64,000 nucleotides of DNA from Pseudomonadota bacterium (GTDB lineage Bacteria; Pseudomonadota; Alphaproteobacteria; Sphingomonadales; Sphingomonadaceae), in the NCBI GenBank assembly GCA_023457895.1, contig JAEXAY010000019.1, positions 1-64,000 on the forward strand, in the 5' to 3' direction. A program made the position numbers and the translations under genes. Under the pieces are notes generated by a model that ran no database searches, had not been told where the DNA came from, and worked only from the letters and a program-made list of their open reading frames with translations. How positions within the stretch are numbered: the first letter of the stretch is position 1; each line of letters begins with the position of its first letter. Of this stretch, positions 17,212-26,877 are shown piece by piece.

Positions 17212-18321
17212 CTAGCGGAACGATCCACCTTTTTTCCGGTTGCCACGATCAACCGCCATGATGATCCCGAAACAGATCATTACCGTCATCATGGCTGATC
17301 CTCCATAGGAAAACAGTGGAAGGGGGATTCCGACCACGGGCGCCAGTCCCATCACCATTGCCATGTTGATTGCGACATAAAAAAAGATTGTCATTGACAG
17401 CCCAGCCGCCGTCAGCCGCTCGAATTTGCGCTCCGCCTTTTGCGCAACGCCAAGCCCCCAGCGGATGACATAGATATAAGCCGCAATAAGTAGCACACCA
17501 CCGATGAGGCCCCACTCCTCCGCCATGGTGGCAAAGATGAAATCGGTATGACCTTCGGGCAGATAATCAAGATGGCTCTGCGAGCCGTTGAGGAAGCCCT
17601 TGCCGGTGAGACCGCCCGAACCAATGGCGATTTTCGACTGGCTGATATGGTAGCCTGCACCTAATGGATCGCTTTCTGGGTCGAGAAAGGTAAGGACGCG
17701 TTTACGCTGATAGTCATGCAACAGGAAAAAATAGGAGAGCGGTGCGATGACGGCGACCGCACCGGCACCCGTAACAAAAAGCCACAAGGGGAGCCCCGCG
17801 AGAAACATGATCGAAAGTCCGCCGGCCGTGATCATTAGCGCAGTGCCGAGATCGGGTTGCAACATCACCAGCGCGGCAGGAAAACTGATCAGCACCGCGG
17901 CCGGCCAGATGGCCGTCCACGACCGGATATAGCCCGTGGGCAGGAGATCATAAAACCGCGCGCTGGCGAGTACGATTGCCAGTTTCATCATTTCGGACGG
18001 CTGGAGCCGGATTGGGCCGAGATCAAGCCAGCGTTGCGACCCGCCTTTTACCGCTCCGAGCAACTCCACAAGGATCAGCAGCACCAGAAAGATGCCGTAA
18101 AACGGAAACGCGATCTTGCGCCAGAAATCGATACTTACACGTGACAGAGCAAGTGCTACGAACAGAAAAATGGCGAACCTTATCCCCTGCGATTGTGCCC
18201 AAGGGGACAGGCTTCCCCCAGCGGCGGAATAGAGCACGATCAGACCAAATACTGCGATCCCGATGACGGGGAACAGGAGGCGCCAGGAGAGTTCGCGCAG
18301 AGGGGCGGGAATGATCGACAT
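17212..18321 (-). CDS. rodA: Rod-shape peptidoglycan glycosyltransferase RodA
   Basis: This SEDS-family polymerase of about 369 residues makes glycan strands with its partner PBP2 during cell elongation. It has about ten membrane helices. Family words include GGSQRWLDLGPIRLQPSE with the conserved Glu/Asp region, QPDLGTALM, and the C-terminal VGIPLPLFSYGGSAM. ATG 18321 overlaps the end of mrdA by a few bases; a TTG two codons earlier is unlikely. It is last of the mreB-mreC-mreD-mrdA-rodA transcription unit. Confidence 0.95.
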   Translation of the reverse strand: MSIIPAPLRELSWRLLFPVIGIAVFGLIVLYSAAGGSLSPWAQSQGIRFAIFLFVALALSRVSIDFWRKIAFPFYGIFLVLLILVELLGAVKGGSQRWLDLGPIRLQPSEMMKLAIVLASARFYDLLPTGYIRSWTAIWPAAVLISFPAALVMLQPDLGTALMITAGGLSIMFLAGLPLWLFVTGAGAVAVIAPLSYFFLLHDYQRKRVLTFLDPESDPLGAGYHISQSKIAIGSGGLTGKGFLNGSQSHLDYLPEGHTDFIFATMAEEWGLIGGVLLIAAYIYVIRWGLGVAQKAERKFERLTAAGLSMTIFFYVAINMAMVMGLAPVVGIPLPLFSYGGSAMMTVMICFGIIMAVDRGNRKKGGSFR

Positions 18322-18323
18322 GT

Positions 18324-20501
18324 TCAAGGCCGGGTTCCGGGGGCGGCGTCCGGCGCAACAGGCGGGAGCGGCACCGGCTGTGACGCTGGTGGCGATGGAG
18401 ACGCGGCAGCATTGGGCGGCGATGGCTGCTGTCGGCTGTTTTCGCGGCGAACGGAGTCGAGCTCCGCGTCCTTTTTCGCCTTTGCTTCTGCCCTGCCGTC
18501 ATTATTCGCTTTGGCCACTTCTTCCGCCTCAACCTTGGTCTTGGCCGCTTCGCTTTCGGCGGCCGCAGCTGACCGATCCTGCTGTGTCGTCATAGACTCG
18601 TAAAGTGCCGCCTTCCGCGCCATGCGGGTCTGGAGGTCTCCGCCCCACCCGGCTTCAAGACTATGCAGTTTCTCCATCGCCTTCGCTGAATCGAACAGGT
18701 AGGTAAGGACGTCCTGCGCAACCGGAGCCGCGGCGCGCGCCCCCCCCATGCCATGATCGATCACGACCGATGCGGCATAGCGGGGATTATCGACCGGTGC
18801 GAAACACACGAACAGCCCGTGGTCCCTGTATTTATAGGCGGTTCCTGCACCGCCTTGTCCGCGGTTGCCGCGGCGTACCTGCGCAGTACCCGTCTTGCCG
18901 GCCATCTTGATGTCGGGGAAGGGGAGGCGGCTTCGGACTGCCGTACCATCGCCATTGACAACCATGTCCATTCCCTGCCGGACAACGTCGAAGTGCTCCT
19001 TGGGGAACGGGAGGTCCTTGAGCGGCATCGGGTCGGTTGCGAGAAGCCGCGGTAGTACGATTTTTCCCGACGCGACGCGAGCCGACATGACCGCGAGCTG
19101 CAGAGGGCTTACCGACAGATACCCCTGACCAATTGTGGCGTTGAGGCTGTCCGCCGTGGTCCACTCCTGCTTGTATTTACGCATCTTCCACGCGCTGTCA
19201 GGAACGGTGCCATAATATTGTGACGGAACGGGAAGATCGAATTCCTGCCCCAGGCCCAGCGCCTTGGCATATTTGGCAATCACATCATATCCAAGCCGTG
19301 CGGCCATCGAATAAAAATAGGTATTGCAGCTCTTCGCCAGCGCGCGACGCATTGAAATATGTCCATGTACGCCAAGGCACCGGAATGTACGGTTGCCGAG
19401 CCGGTATCCTCCGCCACAATAGACGGTCTGATCGGGGTCGACGCCAGCGCCCAGCGCAGCCATCGCCGCGGCTGGTTTTACCGTCGAACCGGGGGGATAG
19501 AGACCTTGCAACGTCTTGTTGAGCAGCGGGATATGGTCATCCTCGCGCAGCATCTTCCATTCGATATGACCGATGCCGTCCGAAAAGCTGTTGGGGTCAT
19601 AGGCCGGCATGGACACCATCGCGAGGATATCGCCCGTCAACAGATCAATCACTGTGCAACTGCCAGATTCAAGTCCCATCCGCCTTGCCGTATATTCCTG
19701 AAGGCCGACATCTACCGTGAGATGGACAGTGCCGCCCATGCTATCCGGCTTCGTCGATAGCTCACGTACCAGTTTGCCCCTGGCGGTGACTTCGCTCCGC
19801 TTGGCACCTGGTTTGCCACGCATCTGCGCATCCAGAACCTTTTCTATCCCATCCTTTCCGACCTTGAAGCCGGGCGTAATCAACAAGGGATCCTTGGTTT
19901 CCTTATATTGTGCAGCGGAAGCTGCACCGACATAGCCAACCAAATGGGCAACCGCGGCTCCCGTCGGATAATAACGCGTAAACCCCCGCGCCGGCGCCAC
20001 CCCTGGAAGTTCTGGCAATCGTACGTTGATGGCGTCATATTGCTCTTGTGTAAGCGATTGTGAGACCTGTACCGGCTGGAAGCCGGGGGCGGTCTTGAGC
20101 TCACTGCGGATGCGGACGACATCCTCTTCACCAAGGTTGAGCAGATTTTGCAGCCGCGTGACCGTGCCGTCCTTGTCACGAACGCGGTCGGGAATGATAT
20201 CGACGCGCAGGTCGACACGATTGGTGGCGATCTCTTTGCCATGACGGTCCACGATCCAGCCACGGCGCGGTGGAATCAGCGTCATGTTGATCCGGTTGCT
20301 TTCTGACAAAAGCTGGTAGCGTTCATTCTCGACAATTGAGATATAGGCCATGCGTGCCGCCAATATCCCGCCAAATGCCGCCTGTGCGCCGCCAATAAGG
20401 ATCGCGCGGCGCGTGAAAATATATTGTTGGTTGCCTTCCGTCAGGATCGGCCGCGCGCCACCACGCCGGGATTTGCCGAATTCAAGAGGGCCTATTTTCA
20501 T
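18324..20501 (-). CDS. mrdA: Penicillin-binding protein 2, elongation transpeptidase
   Basis: This 725-residue class B PBP has an N-terminal membrane anchor (FTRRAILIGGAQAAFGGILA), a pedestal domain, and a transpeptidase domain with the three active-site motifs: STVK in PPGSTVKPAAA, SCN in KSCNTYF, and KTG in AGKTGTAQVRRG. The C-terminal ~90 residues form a low-complexity tail rich in Ala, Glu, Lys and then Pro, longer than in E. coli PBP2. It crosslinks peptidoglycan in the RodA/MreB elongasome. It is tightly spaced with mreD (12 bases) and rodA. Confidence 0.95.
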   Translation of the reverse strand: MKIGPLEFGKSRRGGARPILTEGNQQYIFTRRAILIGGAQAAFGGILAARMAYISIVENERYQLLSESNRINMTLIPPRRGWIVDRHGKEIATNRVDLRVDIIPDRVRDKDGTVTRLQNLLNLGEEDVVRIRSELKTAPGFQPVQVSQSLTQEQYDAINVRLPELPGVAPARGFTRYYPTGAAVAHLVGYVGAASAAQYKETKDPLLITPGFKVGKDGIEKVLDAQMRGKPGAKRSEVTARGKLVRELSTKPDSMGGTVHLTVDVGLQEYTARRMGLESGSCTVIDLLTGDILAMVSMPAYDPNSFSDGIGHIEWKMLREDDHIPLLNKTLQGLYPPGSTVKPAAAMAALGAGVDPDQTVYCGGGYRLGNRTFRCLGVHGHISMRRALAKSCNTYFYSMAARLGYDVIAKYAKALGLGQEFDLPVPSQYYGTVPDSAWKMRKYKQEWTTADSLNATIGQGYLSVSPLQLAVMSARVASGKIVLPRLLATDPMPLKDLPFPKEHFDVVRQGMDMVVNGDGTAVRSRLPFPDIKMAGKTGTAQVRRGNRGQGGAGTAYKYRDHGLFVCFAPVDNPRYAASVVIDHGMGGARAAAPVAQDVLTYLFDSAKAMEKLHSLEAGWGGDLQTRMARKAALYESMTTQQDRSAAAAESEAAKTKVEAEEVAKANNDGRAEAKAKKDAELDSVRRENSRQQPSPPNAAASPSPPASQPVPLPPVAPDAAPGTRP

Positions 20502-20513
20502 CGCGCCACTATC

Positions 20514-21032
20514 CTAGCGGCCGAGCCGCAGACGATCCAGCGCCGAACAGAGGCGGGCAGTCAAAGGATAGAATAGGACCGAAAACAGAAGCTGCGGCAC
20601 GATCACCCGGATATGGGTAGGGCCGCCGTGGAGATTGGCAAACAGGAGGGCCACCACGATGCAGAAGGAAATCGCCACGGAGCCCAGGAACCATTCCATC
20701 CAGTAGTCACGCCAGATAAATCGTTTCTCAATCACTTCGAAAGCGAGCATGACCGCTGTCCACAGGAAGACGGCACTGCCTAGCGGCTGGCCGCTGACGA
20801 GGTCATCAAACAGCCCTAGCGGCAATGCGATCCAGACCGGCCACAAATTGGGCTGGAGCAGCCGCCAGCTTACAAACATCATCAAGCCGAAGGGAGGCAT
20901 GGTGGGGGATTTGGCGATCATCGGAACTATGGCGGTCAGCGTGGAGCAGAGGATGACCGACAGGATAGGGATGCCTTTGACCCGCAAGGCGGAGTGGCGA
21001 TAGCCGATCCTCGCGCTCGGAGGCGTTCGCAT
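20514..21032 (-). CDS. mreD: Rod-shape-determining membrane protein MreD
   Basis: This 172-residue protein has about five membrane helices and the family-type FDDLVSGQPLGSAVFLW segment. It links MreC and MreB to the elongation machinery. Its ATG shares a base with the mreC stop (TGATG), typical translational coupling. Confidence 0.9.
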   Translation of the reverse strand: MRTPPSARIGYRHSALRVKGIPILSVILCSTLTAIVPMIAKSPTMPPFGLMMFVSWRLLQPNLWPVWIALPLGLFDDLVSGQPLGSAVFLWTAVMLAFEVIEKRFIWRDYWMEWFLGSVAISFCIVVALLFANLHGGPTHIRVIVPQLLFSVLFYPLTARLCSALDRLRLGR

Positions 21033-21979
21033 CAGTTGCCCTTTTCCTTGGCTAAAGCCCGCGCCTTGGCCTGTTCCGCAGCTGCCTGCTTTTCGGCCTG
21101 CTGCGCAAGCTCCTCTGCAGTCGGGGGCGGTGTGACACCGGTCTGATAGGCCTGCTGCACCATAACGGCATCAACCTTGGCGGGGTCCGCGATCGGGCGG
21201 CCAATCGCATTATCGCTCCCATTACGACTGGCCAACGCCACCGGAATGCTGGGCCGGTACATGCCGCCGCTCCCGGATGTGACGAACAGATCGCCAGCCT
21301 TGATGCTGTTCAGAGATGTTTCGAGTAGCTGAATATGCACCGTGCCGTCGCCAAGGCCGCTCACAGTGGCGGGTAGCCCATCGCTGGCCCGTCTAACCGG
21401 AATGACGCTTTCAGCATCCGTCAACAGCAGGACTCGCGCCGTAGTCGGCCCCACTTCCAGCACCCGGCCAACAAGACCTTCGGCGGCGCGTACTGGTTGG
21501 CCAGAGCGTACTCCCTTAATCGACCCTGCATCAAGCGTTGCGAAACGCCGGGTACTGGAAGCGGTGGAGCTGATCAGCCGCGAAACCGTGACCGCATCGC
21601 TGCTCTCGTCGCGCAACTGAAGAAGACCACGCAGCCGCTTGTTCTCGTCAATCAGCGCCTTGGCTTCGATCAGGCGGTTGTGCGCGGTATCGAGCTGGCG
21701 GCGCAGTTCCTTGTTTTGGGATCCGGCGCGGATATAGGCGCTGATATTTTCGTCCGCCGAACCGACCGATCCGACGACCGACGATGATGCGCGCGATACC
21801 GGCGCCAACAATTCGCTCGCGACGCTGCGCAATGTCGCAAAACCGGTGGGGTCGAAGGCAGAGATAAGCACGAGCAACAGTCCCGCGACGGCGCCTGTCA
21901 CCGCGATCACATAGGCTGCAAAGAGCCCATATTGCGCCTTTCGGGAGTAACCCGGGCGCCGGGGAGAAGGCGCCGCCAT
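21032..21979 (-). CDS. mreC: Rod-shape-determining protein MreC
   Basis: This 315-residue protein has one N-terminal membrane helix (AAYVIAVTGAVAGLLLVLIS), a coiled coil (about 75-115, LRRQLDTAHNRLIEAKALID) and the beta-rich MreC domain with VRSGQPVRAAEGLVGRV and LLTDAESVIPVRR. An Ala/Lys/Gln-rich tail follows. It is periplasmic and scaffolds PBP2 activation. It lies between mreB (16-base gap) and mreD. Confidence 0.93.
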   Translation of the reverse strand: MAAPSPRRPGYSRKAQYGLFAAYVIAVTGAVAGLLLVLISAFDPTGFATLRSVASELLAPVSRASSSVVGSVGSADENISAYIRAGSQNKELRRQLDTAHNRLIEAKALIDENKRLRGLLQLRDESSDAVTVSRLISSTASSTRRFATLDAGSIKGVRSGQPVRAAEGLVGRVLEVGPTTARVLLLTDAESVIPVRRASDGLPATVSGLGDGTVHIQLLETSLNSIKAGDLFVTSGSGGMYRPSIPVALASRNGSDNAIGRPIADPAKVDAVMVQQAYQTGVTPPPTAEELAQQAEKQAAAEQAKARALAKEKGN

Positions 21980-21995
21980 GGGAAGCTATCGATCC

Positions 21996-23048
21996 TCAGG
22001 CCGACTGCAGCACACCGCGGAACATCGGATCTTCGAGCGCGCGCCCGGTGCCGATCGCAACGCAGGTCAGCGGATCGTCCGCCACGGTAACCGGCAGACC
22101 GGTTTCATCGCGCAGCAACTCATCGAGACCTTCGATCAGCGCCCCGCCGCCGGTAAGGACGATGCCCTGGTCGACGATATCGGCGGCCAGCTCCGGAGCC
22201 GTATTTTCAAGTGCGATGCGAACGCCTTCGATGATCGTACCGATCGGCTCCGACAGTGCTTCGGCGATCTGGCCCTGATTGATCGAGATCTCCTTGGGAA
22301 CGCCGTTGACGAGGTCTCGGCCCTTGATGTGGATGGTTTCGCCGATGCCATCGGCCGGTTGCCGGGCGACGCCATAATCCTTCTTGATGCGCTCGGCGGT
22401 CGCTTCGCCGATGAGGAGGTTATGGTGACGGCGGACATAAGACACGATCGCTTCGTCCATCTTGTCGCCGCCGACGCGAACCGACGTGGTGTAGGCAAGG
22501 CCGCGCAGCGACAGCACGGCGACTTCGGTGGTGCCGCCGCCGATATCGACAACCATCGATCCGATCGGTTCGGTCACCGGCATGTCGGCGCCGATTGCAG
22601 CCGCCATCGGTTCCTCGATCAGCCACACCTGGCTTGCACCCGCGTTCGAAGCCGCATCGCGGATCGCGCGGCGTTCGACAGAGGTTGAGCCTGAAGGCAC
22701 GCAAATGACGATTTCAGGAAAGCTTGGAATCTTGCGCTGGCCGTGAACCTTGAGGATGAAGTGCTTGATCATCTGCTCTGCGACATCAATGTCAGCGATC
22801 ACGCCGTCACGCAGCGGACGGATGGCCTCAATCGAATCCGGGGTTTTGCCCATCATCAGCTTTGCGTCGTCACCGACCGCCTTGACGCGCTTGATACCGT
22901 TCAGCGTTTCCACTGCCACCACCGAGGGCTCGTTGAGGACAATGCCCTTGCCGCGGACATAGACGACGGTGTTTGCGGTGCCGAGGTCGATCGCCATGTC
23001 ATGCGAGGAGAATTTGAACAGCTTGTTGAATTTATCGAAAGGCCACAT
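21996..23048 (-). CDS. mreB: Actin-like rod-shape protein MreB
   Basis: This 350-residue actin-fold ATPase has the phosphate-1 word AIDLGTANTVVYVRG, the MVVDIGGGTTEVAVL phosphate-2 loop and the VLTGGGALIEGLD adenosine loop. The start is taken as ATG 23048 (MWPFDKF, with an amphipathic membrane-binding start and AGGAAA upstream), as in relatives. The open frame extends to 23150 without family similarity. It directs lateral wall synthesis, is first gene of the shape operon, and is divergent from mutL. Confidence 0.95.
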   Translation of the reverse strand: MWPFDKFNKLFKFSSHDMAIDLGTANTVVYVRGKGIVLNEPSVVAVETLNGIKRVKAVGDDAKLMMGKTPDSIEAIRPLRDGVIADIDVAEQMIKHFILKVHGQRKIPSFPEIVICVPSGSTSVERRAIRDAASNAGASQVWLIEEPMAAAIGADMPVTEPIGSMVVDIGGGTTEVAVLSLRGLAYTTSVRVGGDKMDEAIVSYVRRHHNLLIGEATAERIKKDYGVARQPADGIGETIHIKGRDLVNGVPKEISINQGQIAEALSEPIGTIIEGVRIALENTAPELAADIVDQGIVLTGGGALIEGLDELLRDETGLPVTVADDPLTCVAIGTGRALEDPMFRGVLQSA

Positions 23049-23252
23049 CCGGAAATTTTCCTGCTTATTCCTGCTGCGGAGAAAATGCGCCGATGCGAGC
23101 ATTTTTCCCCCGGTGAATTGCTCCTGTTTTCCCCGTGCAAATAGATTCATTTTTCCCTGATTCGGGCGATTCCTCGCCGAATTAGGGGTTTTTTCATTTT
23201 TGGCTTGGCTACGGGGTCGCAGTTCAGTTTCGACTGCGCTAGGATTAACTCT

Positions 23253-25073
23253 ATGTCAATACGCAGGCTCCCGGAAACCCTGGTCAATCGCATCGCGGCA
23301 GGCGAAGTGGTGGAAAGACCCGCCAGTGCGTTAAAGGAGCTGGTTGAAAACGCGATTGATGCCGGAGCGGCGCGCATTGCAATCCGGCTGGTCAATGGTG
23401 GTATCGATCTCATCGAGGTAAGTGATGACGGTTGCGGAATGACGCCCGAGGATATGGCGCTCGCACTGGAGCGGCATGCCACATCCAAATTGCCGGACGA
23501 TGCGATTGATGCGGTCAAGACACTCGGTTTTCGCGGTGAGGCACTGCCATCAATCGCCAGCGTCGCCGGGTTGTCGCTGGAAAGCCGGGTCGCGGGCGCC
23601 GACGGATGGAGCCGGGTGGTCGACAATGGCCAACTCGTGTCGGAAGGCCCCGCCGCATTGCCTCCGGGAACGCGCGTGCGCGTCGAAGGATTGTTCGAGA
23701 AAATCCCGGCCCGGCGCAAATTCCTGAGATCGGCACGTTCCGAATATGGCGCAGCGCTGGATGCGGTGAAACGGCTGGCGATGGCAAGACCCGACATCGC
23801 TTTCACGCTTGAACATGACGGCAAGATTACGCTTAAGGTGCAGGGGGAGCAGAGCCGGCCGCAACGCGTCGCGGCGCTCACCGATCGTCAACTCGCAGAC
23901 AATAGTGTTGTTGTAGAGGTGGACCGCGAAGGAATCAGGTTGGGCGGGGTCGCCGGACTTCCCACTTACAATCGCGGTGTTGCCGATCATCAATATCTGT
24001 TCGTCAATGGCCGGCCGGTCAAGGACCGGCTGCTCGTCGGCGCGTTGCGCGGTGCCTATGCCGACTTGCTGGCACGCGACCGTCATCCCGTGGTCGCCTT
24101 GTTCATCGAACTTCCCGGTGAACTGGTCGACGTCAATGTTCACCCCGCCAAAACCGAGGTCCGCTTCCGCGAGCCGGGTGTCGTCCGCGGCCTTGTCATC
24201 GGGGGATTGCGCGCCGCGCTGGATGCGGCCGGTTTTCGCAGCGTTCAGCGTCCAAGCGCATCGGCGCTGGGTAATTGGCAGGTTGAAGGACATTCTTCTC
24301 TACCGCGTGTGCCCGGCCTGTTCGAGCGTCGGTTACCGGAGCACTCCGGTCCGGTTTCCAGTCTTGCGGCAGAACGGGACGACGATGTGGTGTCGGCGGT
24401 TCGGGACGTGGCCCAAATTTACGCCCCGTCCGAAGACTATCTGTTGGCGGGCAGGGCGGAAATTGCAGCCGCACCAGTACCCCGTTCGGCCGAATTCCCG
24501 CTGGGAGTGGCACGCGGCCAAGTCGCCCGGACCTATATCATTGCTGAGGCCGAGGACGGCCTCGTGATTGTTGACCAGCACGCGGCGCACGAGCGGCTGG
24601 TGCTTGAACGCATCCGCAAAGGCGTGGAGGGTGACGGAGTCGCCCGGCAGGGCCTGTTGTTGCCGGAAGTGGTCGAACTGGACGAGACCGCCTGCGATCG
24701 CCTTGAATCCCGCGCGGCGGAACTGGAGATGTTCGGCCTTGAAATGGAGCGCTTCGGACCGGGCGCGATGCTGGTGCGGGCTACGCCGGCCATGCTGGGC
24801 TCCGGCGATATCGCGGGGCTGCTCCAGGATCTCGCGGACGAACTGGGTGCTTTCGATGAAATGCTCAGTCTGAAAGAGCGCCTCGATCATGTCGCAGCTA
24901 CCATGGCCTGTCACGGGTCGGTGCGGGCGGGCAGGGCGCTGTCGGTCGCGGAAATGAACGCGTTGCTGCGCGAAATGGAAGTGACGCCGCATTCGGGACA
25001 ATGCAATCACGGGCGGCCGACCTGGGTAAAGCTCGCTCATGGCGACATCGAAAAATTGTTTGGACGAAAATAG
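23253..25073 (+). CDS. mutL: DNA mismatch repair protein MutL
   Basis: This 606-residue protein has GHKL ATPase motifs ENAIDAG, DDGCGM and GFRGEAL in the N-terminal third, and NVHPAKTEVRF (about residue 300). Its C-terminal dimerisation domain has DQHAAHERLVLE, matching the DQHA(X)2E(X)4E endonuclease motif of MutL proteins from MutH-less bacteria. It therefore probably nicks the error-containing strand itself. ATG 23253 fits family starts; a frame from 23205 is open but unlike relatives. Confidence 0.95.
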   Translation: MSIRRLPETLVNRIAAGEVVERPASALKELVENAIDAGAARIAIRLVNGGIDLIEVSDDGCGMTPEDMALALERHATSKLPDDAIDAVKTLGFRGEALPSIASVAGLSLESRVAGADGWSRVVDNGQLVSEGPAALPPGTRVRVEGLFEKIPARRKFLRSARSEYGAALDAVKRLAMARPDIAFTLEHDGKITLKVQGEQSRPQRVAALTDRQLADNSVVVEVDREGIRLGGVAGLPTYNRGVADHQYLFVNGRPVKDRLLVGALRGAYADLLARDRHPVVALFIELPGELVDVNVHPAKTEVRFREPGVVRGLVIGGLRAALDAAGFRSVQRPSASALGNWQVEGHSSLPRVPGLFERRLPEHSGPVSSLAAERDDDVVSAVRDVAQIYAPSEDYLLAGRAEIAAAPVPRSAEFPLGVARGQVARTYIIAEAEDGLVIVDQHAAHERLVLERIRKGVEGDGVARQGLLLPEVVELDETACDRLESRAAELEMFGLEMERFGPGAMLVRATPAMLGSGDIAGLLQDLADELGAFDEMLSLKERLDHVAATMACHGSVRAGRALSVAEMNALLREMEVTPHSGQCNHGRPTWVKLAHGDIEKLFGRK

Positions 25074-25086
25074 ACGGCGGAAACAA

Positions 25087-25127
25087 AAAAGGGCCGGGGT
25101 AAAACCCGGCCCTTCAATGTTTTTTAA
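25087..25127. terminator. Bidirectional intrinsic terminator between mutL and the OmpA-domain gene
   Basis: GGGCCGGG (25091-25098) pairs with CCCGGCCC (25105-25112) around a six-base loop. A-run precedes and T-runs follow (TTTTTT near 25120), so it can end transcription of both convergent genes. Confidence 0.85.
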
Positions 25128-25136
25128 GTTCAGTGC

Positions 25137-26291
25137 TTAACGGACAACCACTTCGACGCGGCGCGCATTGGCGTTGTCGGTGGTGGTGTCGGTGGCTTCG
25201 GCGGGTTTCACCAGTTCGACCGAACCATCGGCAATACCGGCCTTGACCAGTTCGGCCTTGACCGCTTGGGCGCGGTTCTTCGACAGTTCGGCATTGGCAG
25301 CCGCGTTGCCGCGCGGATCGTTGAAACCGGAAACCGCAAGGCTGCTGCCCGAATGGCTATCAAGATATGTCTTGAGCGCCGTAGCGGCACCAGCAAAGGC
25401 GGGAGCAACTTCGGTCTTGGCGGTATCGAAATAGACCTTCACCACTGGTTTTCCGTCGCGCAGTTCAGACGTTACGCCTGCGCCTTCGGGAATGGCCACG
25501 CTTCCTTCGGCCGGGGCTTTGGTGAGGTCGGTCACGGGAGCGGCGGGCGTTGCTACCGGTGCGGTTGCAACTGGCGCGGCGGGTTCTTCGACCTTGGCGG
25601 CGGGCTGCCGGAAGAACAGCGCCCACAGGAGCCCCAGCACCACCAGTGCGCCGAGTAGCCACCAGAGCCAGCCAAGGCCGCCTGACCGTTCTTCCTCAGC
25701 ATAAGCAGGTTCGTTGCTGGTGGTATGCGGAGCAGCAGCCGTGGCATGGTCGTCGCCTGTTGCGCGGAGCGGAGCAGCCGACGCAGCGCTTGCTCCGATC
25801 CCGGCAGCGGCTGCACCCGCTACCGCAGCAGGGGCGGCAACGCTGGCCGATGTCGATGGAGTTGAAACCGGCGTCGTAACGGCGGGTTTCGCTTCCTCGT
25901 CATCGCGATTGCCGGCAGCGCTGGCGGCCGCTACGCCTGCACCCGCGGCTCCGGCGATGGCCGCGCCACCCTTGCGGAAGAAATCGAGCATGCCGAATTG
26001 TTCGAGCAGCAGATAATAGACCGTAACCCGGTTCTTGAAGTTGGTGCCTTTCATGCGTTCGCCGACGGCCGCGATACCGGCGTCGAGATCAGCGTCCGAA
26101 TGGGTGAGGCCAAGCTTCTTCTTCAGGAAATTTTCCCGCACCCGTCCTGTTTCGGCGGGATCGGTGAACGACACGAGCGAACTGTCCTGGTTATGCAGCG
26201 CGATGCCGCAATATTTCACGATCGCATCGATGACCTCGTCATCTGCATTAGCGACGAACTTCTTTACATCAGCAGCCCAGTCTTGAGCCAT
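25137..26291 (-). CDS. DUF2853 / membrane helix / OmpA-C fusion protein
   Basis: This 384-residue protein has an N-terminal ~105-residue DUF2853-like domain (VRENFLKKKLGL, then FKNRVTVYYLLLEQFGML), an Ala/Pro-rich linker with a hydrophobic patch, a clear membrane helix (LGWLWWLLGALVVLGLLWALFF) and a C-terminal OmpA/MotB-like peptidoglycan-binding domain. In that domain VKVYFDTAKTEV, GFNDPRGN and LSKNRAQAVKAEL are visible. There is no signal peptide, so the DUF2853 part is probably cytoplasmic and the OmpA part periplasmic. Function is unknown; it may tie a cytoplasmic module to the wall. Confidence 0.8.
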   Translation of the reverse strand: MAQDWAADVKKFVANADDEVIDAIVKYCGIALHNQDSSLVSFTDPAETGRVRENFLKKKLGLTHSDADLDAGIAAVGERMKGTNFKNRVTVYYLLLEQFGMLDFFRKGGAAIAGAAGAGVAAASAAGNRDDEEAKPAVTTPVSTPSTSASVAAPAAVAGAAAAGIGASAASAAPLRATGDDHATAAAPHTTSNEPAYAEEERSGGLGWLWWLLGALVVLGLLWALFFRQPAAKVEEPAAPVATAPVATPAAPVTDLTKAPAEGSVAIPEGAGVTSELRDGKPVVKVYFDTAKTEVAPAFAGAATALKTYLDSHSGSSLAVSGFNDPRGNAAANAELSKNRAQAVKAELVKAGIADGSVELVKPAEATDTTTDNANARRVEVVVR

Positions 26292-26409
26292 GGCAAACCT
26301 CCTCCATCAAAAGGAAGTGCGTCAGGAAACGCACTTAACTTATGATAGCGGGATTTCGAGGCGATGACAGCCGATTTAAGCGGAGCGATGTAAAATCACA
26401 GCGATAAGC

Positions 26410-26877
26410 TCAAGGCTGGCCGGGATTGCGAACCTGAACCAACCCGTTTGCAACCATGGTCATGACAGGTTCGTCATGCTGGTTGAACACGGTGCTGCGT
26501 GTCTTGGTGAGGCCCATTTCCGGACGGCTTTGCGAACGGCGTTTTTCGATGAGCTCGCTTTCGACCCGGAGCACGTCACCGGGATAGACCGGCTTCATCC
26601 ATTTGAGCTCATCGATGCCAGGCGAGCCGAGCGAAGCGATGCGGTGCTCGGTCCAATGCTTGACCAGCATGCTCATCTGCATTGCGCAAGTGTGCCAACC
26701 GCTTGCCGACAAGCGGCCGAAATGCGTTTGCGCCGCTGCATCGTCGTCTAGGTGAAACGGCTGCGGATCATATTGGCGGGCAAAGTCCAGAACTTCCTCG
26801 CGCGTCACCTCATATCGGCCGAAGCCCTGCTTTTCACCGACAACCAGGTCTTCATAATAAGCGAGCGATGCGGTCAT
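26410..26877 (-). CDS. MaoC-family (R)-specific dehydratase/hydratase
   Basis: This 155-residue single hot-dog domain protein has the catalytic pattern YDPQPFHLDDDAA (Asp and His) and GRLSASGWHT. Such enzymes hydrate or dehydrate 2-enoyl-CoA. ATG 26877 overlaps the end of the phosphodiesterase gene upstream by four bases, suggesting co-transcription. Exact substrate is unknown; supply of (R)-3-hydroxyacyl-CoA to PHA synthase is possible but not shown by context. Confidence 0.85.
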   Translation of the reverse strand: MTASLAYYEDLVVGEKQGFGRYEVTREEVLDFARQYDPQPFHLDDDAAAQTHFGRLSASGWHTCAMQMSMLVKHWTEHRIASLGSPGIDELKWMKPVYPGDVLRVESELIEKRRSQSRPEMGLTKTRSTVFNQHDEPVMTMVANGLVQVRNPGQP

